The notes beneath the pieces are model-generated. The model had not been told where the DNA came from. It was given only the letters and a program-made list of their open reading frames with translations, and did no database searches. From Acidobacterium sp. (GTDB lineage: Bacteria > Acidobacteriota > Terriglobia > Terriglobales > Acidobacteriaceae), in NCBI GenBank assembly GCA_003131625.1, contig PKVY01000066.1:1-64000 (forward strand): a stretch of DNA of 64,000 bases, read 5' to 3'. Positions 33,069 to 43,370 of the stretch are shown here, piece after piece. A program made the position numbers and the translations under genes. Position 1 is the stretch's first letter, and every line of letters starts with the position of its first letter.

Positions 33069-36000
33069 CTACTGGAGAGTCAGCGTGACGGTGGTCGAGT
33101 GGCTGACGGTTCCACTGGTCGCCTTGATCGCAACCGTGTACGTCGTTCCCTGATTCCCGCCCTTACCGAAGCCCGAGCCGTTACTGCTGCCGCAACCGGA
33201 GAGCGCCGTGATGGCCACGATGCCGCCGAGAGCGAGCAGGAGCAGACAGACCATCTGACCGAAGCGACGTCCCTGGCGGCGCATTCTCCGGGTGCCCGCG
33301 AGAGGCAGGAGAAGGAATGCGAGCGCCACCGGGATGAGCTTGCGCCCGGTCGAGAGAGGCTGGACGGCCGCCGAGGAGCTGGCGGTCGCGATGGCCACTG
33401 AGACGGTCTGTGGACCGGCACCCGCAGCAACGGTGGACGGAGTAACGGTAGCGGCCGCGCCCGGCGGCAGACCCGTTACCAGGAAGGTGACCTGACCAGG
33501 ATACGGCTGCCCGGCGATGGCCGGCGCCACTGCAACCTGATAGGTGAAGGTGGTGCCGGCGAGCCCGGTTTGGGTGGCCGGCGACGCTGAGATGGTGAAG
33601 TCAAGCCCGCCGACCGTGACGATGATCGGGGAGGCAGTGCTGCTGCCGGTGAAGTTCGTGTCGCCACTGTAGACCGCCGTCAGCGAGTTCGAGGAATTCG
33701 GCGCCAGGGTTGTGGTGGAGTAAGTGGCGATGCCTCCGGCCAGGGTTGCCGTATTGAGCAGCGTTGTGCCGTCGTAGAAGCTAACGGTGCCTGAGGGAGT
33801 ACCGGTGGTGGCCGAGGCAACGGTCGCAGTGAGTGTGACCGTGGCTCCCGGGCTGACTGAAGTGCTGTTCACCGCAAGCGTGGTGGTGCTGGCCGCCTGG
33901 GCGATGGTGAGGATTCCGTCATTGACGACGACGGTGTAATCGCTCAGATTCGCTCCGGCGGCGCTGGGGACGATTGGATAGGTCCCAACGTTGGAGGTGG
34001 TCGTCGCGGTGGTCGTGAAGCTTTCCGTGAAGGTGTCGCCGTTCTGCTGGCCGGTGATGGTTCCGGTGAAGGTTGGATTCGCGGTGCCATAGACGCGGCT
34101 GGCATTATTGGCCGAAACGGTGAGGGTTTGGGTGGTTACGGTCAGGGGCGAGGTGGCTGTCGCGGTCTTGTAATCGGTGGCGTCGGTCGGTGTGAAGGCG
34201 GCGGTGAGCGTGTAGGTGCCGCCAGTCAGTACCGTGGCGCCGGTGACAGAGACAGCCGAGCCGCCGGTGGGCGTCGCCGTGTAGGCGAAGGCACCCGCGA
34301 CGGAGGTGCTGTTAAAGGCGGCAGTGGCGTTGAGCAGCGCCGACAGATTGGTGCCGTAGGCGATGGTGGTGGCCGGCGTCCAGGTAATGGTGGGCTGCGC
34401 CTGGTTGACGGTCAGCGGCACCGACTTGGGCGGCGGCGTTGAGTACTGGACGGTGTTGTTCGGCGTGAAGCTGGCGGTCAGCGTGTAACTGCCGGCAGCC
34501 AGGACTGTGGTCGCGGTGACCGTCGAAGCGGATCCACCGGTAGGCATCGCCGTGTAGACAAAGGTTCCAGGCACAGTGGTGCCGTTATAGACCGCAGTGG
34601 CATCGAGGGTGGTGGTGAGGTTGGTTCCGTAGGTGATTGCCGGCGGATTCGCCCACGTGATCGAAGTTCCCGCCGAGTTCACGGTGAGGCTGAAGGTGGC
34701 GGTGGCCGTCGTGCTGTTGGCGTCGGTGACCGTCACTGTGTAGGTGGTCGCGTTGGTGGTCACCGTCGGCGTACCGGTGATCTGGCCGGTGGCCGGGGCC
34801 ATGGCGAGACCCGTGGGCAGGGCCGGCGAGACGGCGTAGCTGAGCGGCGCCGTGCCGCCCGCGCCGGTAACCGGCGTGAACGGTGTGGCGGCCGCATCAG
34901 CCAGCAACGTGGTTGTGGGTACGGCCGTGGTTGCCGTCAGGTTACCGTTCACCGTGAGGCTGAAGGTCGCAGTAGCGGTTGCGCTGGCAGCGTCGGTGAC
35001 CGTGACGGTGTAGGTGGTCGCCGCGCTGACGACCGTCGGCGTGCCGGTGATCTGGCCCGTCGCCGGAGCCATCGTCAGACCCGTTGGCAATGCCGGTGAT
35101 ACGCCGTAGCTGAGCGGCGCAGTGCCGCCCGCGCCGGTGACCGGCGTGAAAGCGGTAGCCGCGTGACCTTCGGTGAGGATGGTGGTGGGAATCACAGTGG
35201 TGGCTGAGACCGATCCACTCACCGTGAGGCTGAAGGTTGCTGTGGCGGTTGCGCCGTCCGCGTCGGTGACAGTGACCGTGTAGGTTGTCGTCGCGCTCGC
35301 GGCCGCCGGTGTGCCGGTGATCTGGCCCGTTGCCGGGTTCATGGTCAGCGTTGCAGGCAACGCGGGCAGGACGCTATAAGCCAACGGCGCCCTTCCACCC
35401 GCTCCCGTGACTGGAGTGAAGGCGGCCGCCGCATGGCCAGCGGTCAGGGTAGTCGTGGGAATGGCAGTCGTCGCCGTCACGGCGGAATCGACCGTCAGAG
35501 TGAAGGTGGCGGTTGCGGTAACGTTGTTAGCGTCCTTCACGGTGACCGTGTAAGTGGTCGTCGCACTGGCCGCGGCCGGCGTGCCGGTGATGGCGCCCGT
35601 CGCTGAGGCCATGGTCAGAGTTGCAGGCAGTGCCGGCAAGACGCTGTAGGTCAGCGGCGCCGTTCCGCCCGCACCGGTAACCGGCGTGAACGGCGTCGCC
35701 GCATGGCCTGCCGTCAGCGTGGTGGTCGGTATGGCAGTGGTCGCCGAAAGCGAACCGCTGACCGTCAGGCTGAACGTCGCCGTGCCGGTCGCGCCGTTCG
35801 TATCGGTGACGGTCACGGTGTAGACGGTGGTGGCACTGGATGCGGCCGGCGTGCCGGTGATCTGGCCCGTTGTCGCGCTCATGGTTAGAGTCGCAGGCAG
35901 GGCCGGCAAGACGCTGTAGGTCAGCGCTCCCGTCCCACCCGCACCAGTGACCGGTGTAAAGGCTGTTGCCGCTACCCCTGCCGTCAGCGTGGTGGTCGGT

Positions 36001-39000
36001 ATGACGGTCGTCGCCGAAACCGCGCCGTTTACGGTCAGGCTGAAGGTGGCTGTGCCGGTGGCTCCGTTCGTATCGGTCGCGGTGACGGTGTAAGTGGTGG
36101 TCGCACTAGCTGCGGCGGGCGTGCCGGTAATCTGGCCGGTCGCCGGAGCCATGGTCAGGGTTGCCGGCAGCGCCGGCAAGACGGTGAAGGTGAGCGCACC
36201 GGTGCCGCCCGTGGCCGTGACCGGCGTGAACGGAGTCGCCGCATGGCCCGCGGTCAGCGTGGTCGTGGGTACAGCGGTGGTTGCCGAGACCGCGCTGCTA
36301 ACGGTCAGGCTGAAGGTGGCTGTGGCGGTTACGTTGTTGGCGTCTTTCACCGTCACCGTGTAGACGGTGGCGGCGCTGGCCGCGGCCGGCGTGCCGGTGA
36401 TGGCGCCCGTCGCAGAGGCCATGGTCAGAGTTGCAGGCAGTGCCGGCAAAACGCTGTAAGTCAGCGGCGCCGTTCCGCCCGCACCGGTAACCGGTGTGAA
36501 TGCCGTTGCCGCGTGGCCCGCGGTCAGCGTGGTTGTGGGTATGGCGGTCGTCGCCGAAAGCGGCCCGTTCACCGTCAGGCTGAAGGTAGCGGTGCCGGTG
36601 GCGCCGTTTGTATCCGTAGCGGTGACGGTGTACGTGGTGGTCGCGCTGGCCGCAGCTGGTGTGCCAGTGATGGCGCCCGTCGCCGGGGCCATGGTCAGGC
36701 TTGCAGGCAGGGCCGGCAAGACAGTGTAAGTGAGCGCTCCCGTGCCGCCCGTGGCGGTGACCGGCGTAAAGGCTGTTGCCGCTACACCTGCCGTCAGCGT
36801 AGTCGTCGGAACGGCAGTGGTTGCTACCACCGCGCCGCTCACGGTCAGGCTAAAGGTGGCCGTGGCGGTCGCGCCGTTGTGGTCCGTGACGGTCACCGTA
36901 TAGACGGTGGCGGCACTAGCCGCAGCGGGCGTGCCGGTAATCTGGCCGGTCGCTGCGTTCATGGTCAGAGTTGTCGGCAGCGCCGGCAAGACACTGTAGG
37001 CCAGAGGCGTTGTTCCGCCGGAGCCGGTCACCGGTGTGAATGCCGTTGCCGCGTGGCCCGCGGTCAGCGTGGTCGTGGGGATGGCAGTCGTTGCCGAAAC
37101 TACGCCATTCACGGTCAGGCTGAAGGTTGCTGTGCCGGTTGCGCCGTTTGAATCGGTCGCGGTAACGGTGTAGACGGTGGTCGCACTGGCCGCAGCTGGC
37201 GTGCCGGTGATCTGGCCCGTCGCCGGGGCCATGGTCAGAGTTGCAGGCAATGCCGGCAAGACGGTATAGGTGAGCGCTCCCGTGCCGCCCGTGGCTGTGA
37301 CCGGCGTAAAGGCCGTGGCCGCATGGCCCGCAGTGAGCGTGGTCGTGGGGATGGCAGTCGTTGCCGAAACTACGCCATTCACGGTCAGGCTGAAGGTTGC
37401 GGTGCCGGTTGCGCCGTTCGTATCCGTCGCGGTGACGGTGTACGTGGTGGTCGCACTGGCCGCAGCTGGCGTGCCGGTGATGGCGCCCGTCGTCGGGGCC
37501 ATGGTCAGTGTTGAAGGCAGCGCCGGCAGGACGGTGTAGGTGAGCGCACCGGTGCCGCCTGTGGCTGTGACCGGCGTGAAGGCCGTGGCCGCATGGCCCG
37601 CCGTCAGCGTGGTCGTCGGTACCGCCGTGGTTGCCACCACCGCGCCGTTCACCGTCAGGCTAAACGTCGCCGTGGCGGTCGCGTTGTTGTGGTCCGTTAC
37701 GGTCACTGTGTAGACGGTCGTCGCGCTGGCTGCGGCCGCAGTCCCGGTGATCTGGCCCGTCGCCGCGTTCATGGTCAGGGTTGCAGGCAGCGCCGGCAAG
37801 ACGCTGTAGGCCAGCGGCGCTGTCCCGCCGGAGCCTGTCACCGGAGTGAAGGGTGTCGCCGCATGACCCGCCGTCAACGTGGTGGTCGGTACGGCGGTGG
37901 TTGCCGAAACGGCACCGTTGACGGTCAGACTAAAGGTTGCGGTGCTTGTCGCGCCGTTCGTATCGGTTGCGGTGACGGTGTAGACGGTCGTGGCGCTCGC
38001 CGCGGCTGGGGTGCCGGTGATCTGGCCCGTCGCCGGGGCCATGGTCAGGGTTGCGGGCAGTGCCGGCAAGACGCTGTAGGTGAGCGATCCCGTGCCGCCT
38101 GTGGCTGTGACCGGTGTAAAGGCTGTTGCCGCTACACCTGCCGTGAGCGTAGTGGTCGGAATGGCCGTGGTCGCTACGACCGCGCCGTTCACCGTCAGGC
38201 TAAAGGTTGCTGTGCCGGTGGCGCCAACCGTATCGGTCGCGGTGACGGTGTAGACGGTCGTTGCGCTGGCCGCGGCCGGCGTGCCGGTGATCTGGCCCGT
38301 TGCCGAGGCCATGGTCAGGGTCGCAGGCAGAGCGGGTAAGACGGTGTAGGCGAGGGCACCGGTTCCACCCGTGGCTGTGACTGGAGTGAAGGCTGTCGCC
38401 GCGTGGCCGGCGGTCAGCGTGGTCGTGGGTACGGCGGTGGTTGCTGAAACCGCGGGATTGATGGTGAGGCTGAAGGTGTTCGTCGCCGTGGCGCTGTTGG
38501 CGTCGGTCACGGTTACTGTGAAACTCGAGGACGCATGGGTCGCGTTCGGTGTGCCGGTAATCTGGCCGGTCGAGGTGTTGTAGGCCAGAGTCCCGGGCAA
38601 ACTTGGCGAGACGCCGTAGGTGTAAGGCGTGGTGCCGCCCGAACCCGTCACGGGTATGACTGGTGTTACAGCGTGATTCAGAGTAAAGGCGACAGTGGCA
38701 ACCGACTGGGTCGCCGCCAGAGTGGCGTTCACGGTCAGGTCAAAGGTCGCGGTGTCGGTTGCGCCATTTGCGTCAGTGACCGTTACCGTGTAGGTCGTGA
38801 GTGCACTCGCCACGCTGGGCGTGCCGGTAATCTGGCCGGTCGTTCCGGACATGGTCAGACCCGTAGGCAGAGTCGGCGAGACACCGTAGCCGAGGGTTCC
38901 CGTGCCACCGCTGCCGGTGACTGGGGTGAACGGCGTGGCCAGGTGGCCCTGGGTCAGGACGGTGGATGCGACCGCAGTGGTTGCGGTCACGGCGGAGTTG

Positions 39001-42000
39001 ACGGTGAGGCTGAAGGTAGCCGACGCGTGATTGGCTTCGCTATCAGTGACCGTGACGGTGTAGGTGGTCAGCGCATGGGCCGCAGCGGCCGTGCCGGTGA
39101 TCTGGCCCGTCGTCGTGCTCATGGTGAGGGTTGCAGGCAACGCCGGCGAGACGCCATAGGTGAGGGCGCCAGCGCCACCCGAGCCGGTGACCGGTGTGAA
39201 CGGAGTCGCGGCATGACCGGCTGTCAGCGTGGTTGAGGCGACGGCCGTGATCGCCGTCACGGCGGTGTCAATGGTGATGGTCTGGGTGTTGTCGTGACTG
39301 GACTCGAACCCTCCTACGCCACCCGGATCGGTGTAAGAGGCGATGACGTGGTACGTGCCTACCGCAGTGTTGGCCGGGATGCTGTAATTCTGGCTACCGG
39401 TCGCACCGCTGCCGTTGAGGGTGAACGGGCCGATCGCGGTGCCGATGACGGTGCCCCCGCACGGGAAGGTTTGCGTGGTGCAGACGGTGAAGGTGACGTC
39501 GCCATCGGTCACGACTGAATTGTTGCTGGTGCGCTTAACAGTTGCACTGAGGGCAACGGTGGTGGCGCTGGCGCTGACCACGAAGGCGTTCGGGGAAGGA
39601 GTTCCCGCTGTGGTGGTGGTGGGGATGTTGGGCGCGGTGCCGATGTTGAGGGTTTCGGAACCGGCGGTCAGAGTGTCGGCGCCGACCACCAGCATGCTGA
39701 CGTTCAGCGTGTCGGTGCCCGCCGCGCTGACGGTAAGGGCACTAAAGGTTGCGCCGATGCCACCGACGGTGGTCGCGGAGGTTCCGGTGGCGGTTCCGGT
39801 GCCGGTGAAGATCAGGGGTACCGTGACGCCGCCGACGTTCTGGCCACTCTCGGTGACGGTGACGATGACCGGGGGCACGGTCCCGGCAACGGTCGCGGCG
39901 CCGGCATAAGGCCCGTCTGGGGTAGCGAATGCCACCGCGGTGTAATCGGTCTGGACCGAGCCGGAGTCAGAGCAGTTGGCAACGCCGTAACCGGCGGGGC
40001 TTGCGTTGGAGAAGCCGCGCTGGTCGGTGGTGAAGCCGGAAGGAATATCGGCATGCAAGCCACCGCAGATGGCGGTGCTGCCGGGTTGCGGCAGGATGGT
40101 CGATGTTGAGCCGCCATAGTTGCCCAGAGCGGAGAGAGTGGCGGTTGAGGTCAGGTAGGCGTTGCCAAAACCGCTTGCAGGGCAATCGGGAGACGAGCCC
40201 GGATCGCACTCGGAAGTTTCCCCGAAGATGGAGTTGGTGACGCTGAGAGTAGCACCGCTGCTGTGGATGCCGCCGTTGGTGTTTCCGGCAAGGGTGCTGT
40301 TTTGCACCGTGAGGATGCCCTGGTTGTAGACCGCGCCAGAGATGACGGTGGTATTCGTGATGTTTCCTGAGAAGGTGTCGTATTGCAGTACGACGGGATT
40401 AGGCGTGTCGAGATAGATCGCGCCGCCGTCGTCCGCCTTGTTAGCGGAGAAGGTGCTGTCAGTGACGGTGAGCGGACCGCTGCTGGTGATAGCCCCGCCG
40501 CTGCCGCCTTGTCCAGGGGTGCTGGACGCGGTGTTGCCGGAGAAGGTGGAATTCGCAATCGTAAGCGTGCCGGTATTGAGGATCGCGCCGCCTTCGCTCG
40601 GGTTGGCCTGGCCGCCGCCGGTTGCGCTGCCGGCGGTGTTGTTGAGGAAGGAGCTGTTGCTCACGCTCAGAGTGCTGGCGTTAAAGATGGCGCCGCCGTA
40701 GCCCTGGGCGAAGCCGCCGGAAGCGACGGTCGCGGTAGAAGCATTCTGAATGGTCAGATTGGCAATACTGAGCGATGAGCCGCCGTCGACCCAGAACCCC
40801 TGGTAGGTGCTCTTGCCGTCGATGGTGAATCCACTCGAAGGCCCGGTGATGTCAATCGCGCCTTCGATCTTGGGCAGGATACCGGTGAGCGTGAGGGTAG
40901 CGCCGTTCAGGGTGGAATCAAAGGTGATGTCGCCGTTGCCCTGTGTATTCGCAGCGTTGATTGCCTGGCGGAGCGTGCAGGTGGCGCCGCAGGTTGCGCC
41001 GTCGGTATCGGCGCTCGACGTCACTTTGAGGAAATTGGTCTGGACCGCGCCCGCGTCGGTGGCCCCTGTTCCGCAGGTCGCATCCAGGGGAAGTCCGCGC
41101 TGATCGACGGTGAGGGCAGTGCCGCCGACATTCAGTGCGCCAGCGGTGGTCCCGCCGCAAATGGCCGCGCTGCCTGATTGAGGCACCATGGTCTCGGTAA
41201 AGCCGCCGTTGAAGCCGAGCGCTCCGAGGTCGATCACGGAGGGCGCCGTGATGTTGCCGTTGCCATCACCCGTCGAGGGGCAGCCGGGCCCGTTCGCCCC
41301 GGTGCCGCTGTAGCACTCTGCGGCATTCGTCGAATCACCCGGAGAGCCCACGATGCTGTCGGTGACGGTCATGGTACCGGCGTTGTTCAGGGCGCCGCCC
41401 AGTCCCGCAGCGGCAGTGTTGTTCCAGAAGGTGCTGTCGTGAATGGTCAGGGTACTGCCGTTGTCGTTGAAGATGCCGCCGCTGCCGGCACTGGCGCCGT
41501 TGGTTCCAGCTTGGTTGTTGGCAAAAGTGCTGTCGCTGATGGTCAGCGTCACCGGCGTGTAGGTGTAAATCGCGCTGCCTATCCAGGCGGAGTTTCCCGA
41601 GAAGGTGCTCTGGTAGATCGTGGCCGGTGAGCCGATGGCGTAGAGAGCGCCGGCGAGACCGCCGCCGGAAGCGGGGGCGGAGTTATTGGAGAAGGTGGTG
41701 CCAGTTACAGTGAGCGGGCCGGCCGCGAGGACTCCGCCAGCGCCGTTCGCCGCGGAGTTACCGGTAATGACCATGTTGGTCAGGGTCAGATTGACGCCGG
41801 TGTAAGCGTAAATACCGGCGCCGTAGCCCGGGTCGCAGGTGCAGCCGCCCGTCGCGTTGACGAAGCCGTCGGCGACGGTGAAATTTTGAAACGTCGCGGA
41901 TCCGTTTTCAATCAGGAACACCTGATACAGGTTGTTGCCGGAAACGGTAAGGCCGCTGCCGGGCGCAGCAGTGAAGGTGACGGAGTTCGTCGTGGCTGTC

Positions 42001-42332
42001 GGGTAAGTGACAGAGGCCGTGCTGGTCAGGGTGATGGTCCCAGAGACGCCTGTCATGTCGACGATGGCTGAGTTCGTGGTGTCGGCATTGACAGCCGCGA
42101 TCGCGTCACGCAGAGAGCAACTCCCGCTGCCGCCCGGATTGTTCGCCGGGCAATTGGCCGCAGTGCCTGCGCCGCCAGGGTCGGTCGTCACACTGACCGT
42201 AAAGGTGTCCGTCGCCGCGGCGGCGTTGGTCGCAGGCGCCAGGAATAGGGGCGCGAGCCAAACGAGATTGGCAAAGAGGAAGGACAGAACGCGGAAGGAC
42301 GACGAACGACGGGAAGCAACCACTGGCGACAT
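33069..42332 (-). CDS. Giant secreted Ig-like repeat protein (putative adhesin)
   Basis: 3087 residues from the ATG at 42332 (GAGG eight bases upstream). Domains in order: signal peptide (1-36), then two parallel beta-helix blocks of CSLREAI type (CSLRDAIAAVN near 75, CTLRQAINAAN near 455). A variable Ig-like stretch (about 800-1025) follows, then 17 tandem cadherin/He_PIG-like repeats of exactly 90 residues (1026-2555), two MBG-like and one YDG/MBG-2 repeat, and an Ig_3-type domain (about 2550-2890). At the end lie two hydrophobic segments split by RRMRRQGRR, an ALSGCGSS stretch and a last beta segment. Thr/Ala/Gly-rich and almost without Cys in the repeats. Probably a surface stalk for attachment; no enzyme motif is seen. 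Confidence 0.88.
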   Translation of the reverse strand: MSPVVASRRSSSFRVLSFLFANLVWLAPLFLAPATNAAAATDTFTVSVTTDPGGAGTAANCPANNPGGSGSCSLRDAIAAVNADTTNSAIVDMTGVSGTITLTSTASVTYPTATTNSVTFTAAPGSGLTVSGNNLYQVFLIENGSATFQNFTVADGFVNATGGCTCDPGYGAGIYAYTGVNLTLTNMVITGNSAANGAGGVLAAGPLTVTGTTFSNNSAPASGGGLAGALYAIGSPATIYQSTFSGNSAWIGSAIYTYTPVTLTISDSTFANNQAGTNGASAGSGGIFNDNGSTLTIHDSTFWNNTAAAGLGGALNNAGTMTVTDSIVGSPGDSTNAAECYSGTGANGPGCPSTGDGNGNITAPSVIDLGALGFNGGFTETMVPQSGSAAICGGTTAGALNVGGTALTVDQRGLPLDATCGTGATDAGAVQTNFLKVTSSADTDGATCGATCTLRQAINAANTQGNGDITFDSTLNGATLTLTGILPKIEGAIDITGPSSGFTIDGKSTYQGFWVDGGSSLSIANLTIQNASTATVASGGFAQGYGGAIFNASTLSVSNSSFLNNTAGSATGGGQANPSEGGAILNTGTLTIANSTFSGNTASSTPGQGGSGGAITSSGPLTVTDSTFSANKADDGGAIYLDTPNPVVLQYDTFSGNITNTTVISGAVYNQGILTVQNSTLAGNTNGGIHSSGATLSVTNSIFGETSECDPGSSPDCPASGFGNAYLTSTATLSALGNYGGSTSTILPQPGSTAICGGLHADIPSGFTTDQRGFSNASPAGYGVANCSDSGSVQTDYTAVAFATPDGPYAGAATVAGTVPPVIVTVTESGQNVGGVTVPLIFTGTGTATGTSATTVGGIGATFSALTVSAAGTDTLNVSMLVVGADTLTAGSETLNIGTAPNIPTTTTAGTPSPNAFVVSASATTVALSATVKRTSNNSVVTDGDVTFTVCTTQTFPCGGTVIGTAIGPFTLNGSGATGSQNYSIPANTAVGTYHVIASYTDPGGVGGFESSHDNTQTITIDTAVTAITAVASTTLTAGHAATPFTPVTGSGGAGALTYGVSPALPATLTMSTTTGQITGTAAAAHALTTYTVTVTDSEANHASATFSLTVNSAVTATTAVASTVLTQGHLATPFTPVTGSGGTGTLGYGVSPTLPTGLTMSGTTGQITGTPSVASALTTYTVTVTDANGATDTATFDLTVNATLAATQSVATVAFTLNHAVTPVIPVTGSGGTTPYTYGVSPSLPGTLAYNTSTGQITGTPNATHASSSFTVTVTDANSATATNTFSLTINPAVSATTAVPTTTLTAGHAATAFTPVTATGGTGALAYTVLPALPATLTMASATGQITGTPAAASATTVYTVTATDTVGATGTATFSLTVNGAVVATTAIPTTTLTAGVAATAFTPVTATGGTGSLTYSVLPALPATLTMAPATGQITGTPAAASATTVYTVTATDTNGATSTATFSLTVNGAVSATTAVPTTTLTAGHAATPFTPVTGSGGTAPLAYSVLPALPATLTMNAATGQITGTAAAASATTVYTVTVTDHNNATATATFSLTVNGAVVATTAVPTTTLTAGHAATAFTPVTATGGTGALTYTVLPALPSTLTMAPTTGAITGTPAAASATTTYTVTATDTNGATGTATFSLTVNGVVSATTAIPTTTLTAGHAATAFTPVTATGGTGALTYTVLPALPATLTMAPATGQITGTPAAASATTVYTVTATDSNGATGTATFSLTVNGVVSATTAIPTTTLTAGHAATAFTPVTGSGGTTPLAYSVLPALPTTLTMNAATGQITGTPAAASAATVYTVTVTDHNGATATATFSLTVSGAVVATTAVPTTTLTAGVAATAFTPVTATGGTGALTYTVLPALPASLTMAPATGAITGTPAAASATTTYTVTATDTNGATGTATFSLTVNGPLSATTAIPTTTLTAGHAATAFTPVTGAGGTAPLTYSVLPALPATLTMASATGAITGTPAAASAATVYTVTVKDANNVTATATFSLTVSSAVSATTAVPTTTLTAGHAATPFTPVTATGGTGALTFTVLPALPATLTMAPATGQITGTPAAASATTTYTVTATDTNGATGTATFSLTVNGAVSATTVIPTTTLTAGVAATAFTPVTGAGGTGALTYSVLPALPATLTMSATTGQITGTPAASSATTVYTVTVTDTNGATGTATFSLTVSGSLSATTAIPTTTLTAGHAATPFTPVTGAGGTAPLTYSVLPALPATLTMASATGAITGTPAAASATTTYTVTVKDANNVTATATFTLTVDSAVTATTAIPTTTLTAGHAAAAFTPVTGAGGRAPLAYSVLPALPATLTMNPATGQITGTPAAASATTTYTVTVTDADGATATATFSLTVSGSVSATTVIPTTILTEGHAATAFTPVTGAGGTAPLSYGVSPALPTGLTMAPATGQITGTPTVVSAATTYTVTVTDAASATATATFSLTVNGNLTATTAVPTTTLLADAAATPFTPVTGAGGTAPLSYAVSPALPTGLAMAPATGQITGTPTVTTNATTYTVTVTDANSTTATATFSLTVNSAGTSITWANPPAITYGTNLTTTLDATAVYNGTTVPGTFVYTAMPTGGSASTVTATTVLAAGSYTLTASFTPNNTVQYSTPPPKSVPLTVNQAQPTITWTPATTIAYGTNLSALLNATAAFNSTSVAGAFAYTATPTGGSAVSVTGATVLTGGTYTLTAAFTPTDATDYKTATATSPLTVTTQTLTVSANNASRVYGTANPTFTGTITGQQNGDTFTESFTTTATTTSNVGTYPIVPSAAGANLSDYTVVVNDGILTIAQAASTTTLAVNSTSVSPGATVTLTATVASATTGTPSGTVSFYDGTTLLNTATLAGGIATYSTTTLAPNSSNSLTAVYSGDTNFTGSSTASPIIVTVGGLDFTISASPATQTGLAGTTFTYQVAVAPAIAGQPYPGQVTFLVTGLPPGAAATVTPSTVAAGAGPQTVSVAIATASSSAAVQPLSTGRKLIPVALAFLLLPLAGTRRMRRQGRRFGQMVCLLLLALGGIVAITALSGCGSSNGSGFGKGGNQGTTYTVAIKATSGTVSHSTTVTLTLQ
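34668..39257 (-). repeat. 17 tandem 270-bp coding repeats
   Basis: The repeats are exactly in frame and exactly 270 bp (90 residues) each, with typical core P(T)TTLTAGHAATAFTPVT, LPALPATLTMAPATGQITGT and YTVTATDTNGATGTATFSLT. The first three and last two copies differ more. The middle dozen are nearly identical in DNA, for example 37081-37140 against 37351-37410. This pattern suggests recent expansion and homogenisation in the centre. It is coding, not a CRISPR or satellite. Confidence 0.92.
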
Positions 42333-43370
42333 ACACAAACCTCACAAGAAATCGAATCGTGCTCTGCGACGAGGCACACACGGGCCTCGCATGGCGCAGT
42401 ACAGCAATGCAGGTCAGGATTAGAAATCGTCAGGACAGGTATCTAAACCGCGCACCAACCTGTCCGGCACCAAAGACAACTAAGAGGATCAAAAAATTTC
42501 CCAAGGGTGAGCCGAGGGAGCAGACAGCAAAGTTCGCCTGCAAACACACCACCAGGAAGCTAAGTCTTGAATCGTGCAGTTCAAGTTAGCGTTGAAAGGA
42601 ACCAGGGTCAATGACTCTTTGGGGTACTCTTTCGTGGTACCAGCTGAGGAAAAAGGGACTGGGTTGAAGAAGGCTTTGGCAATCCGGGTGCAGGAGTTGC
42701 AGCATCGACTTCCGATGAAACCGGATCCAGCGACGCTTCTCCGTGGAGAGAAGTGCGTCGGTGGCGGTTGACCTTTGGTACCGAGGCGCAGCGCGGAGGC
42801 ACGCTTCGAAATTGGCCGAGGGGTGCTGCCCCATTTCCCGGGCGCATTTATCGGGCTGTGACCTTTGCGCCACAATAGCGGTGCACAAGGTACTAAAGTA
42901 ATACACACAAAGATTACCTTCGCTGGTAAGATTTGTCTACTTTCAACGCAGTTCCTACACGGATTTATGCCGCCGCATCAACAGACTATGGCCTGAACCG
43001 GAACAGAACCCTCATAGAATGGGCCATTTTCTGTGGAAAACCCGAAAGTAACCGGTTGTTGAAAAACTTGGTGACTGACGTGCCTTCAACGAGGCAGACT
43101 TTATTCGCTCAGTTTGTCCTTCGAACCGGCACCAGAACGCAGGGACCCAGTCGAAAGTGGGCCCTATCCGGCTACTGAGGAGCACCGATTTTAGGCGCCT
43201 CAGGCTGGATTGTGGTCCGAAGAAGCTGAACGCTTTTTGTTTTGCAAGAGGTGAGGTAGATGCACTCGATATTCTTCGTACCCCCCGCGGGGTGTGCCCG
43301 CGGCGTCGTCCACGCGTCCTCCGGCAACCAGGCAAACCAGCACACTTCGAGCCGTCGAGTGCGGAGACAG
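42333..43370. promoter_or_regulatory. Long divergent non-coding region between two surface-protein genes
   Basis: About 1040 bases, A/T-richer than its flanks. Short frames at 42574-42771 and 42933-43178 show no family features. Structures seen are a hairpin at 42732-42759 (GACGC-TTCTC / GAGAA-gt-GCGTC) and TTACC-ttcgct-GGTAA near 42917-42932. GGTACTAAAGTAAT near 42889-42902 shares ACTAAAGT with two other upstream regions. It presumably carries both promoters and long leaders; no known riboswitch was recognised. Confidence 0.4.

Noticed and set aside
36243-37151. Repetitive + strand frames inside the giant gene (also 37593-38339, 38535-39236)
   Set aside because: These are complements of the 90-residue repeats, Arg/Gly-rich low-complexity products without independent support.
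34668-39257. CRISPR array or satellite DNA
   Set aside because: The period is 270 bp, there are no unique spacers, and every unit is in frame within one gene.
42933-43178. An 81-codon + strand frame in the divergent leader
   Set aside because: No homologous features, no ribosome site and irregular composition.
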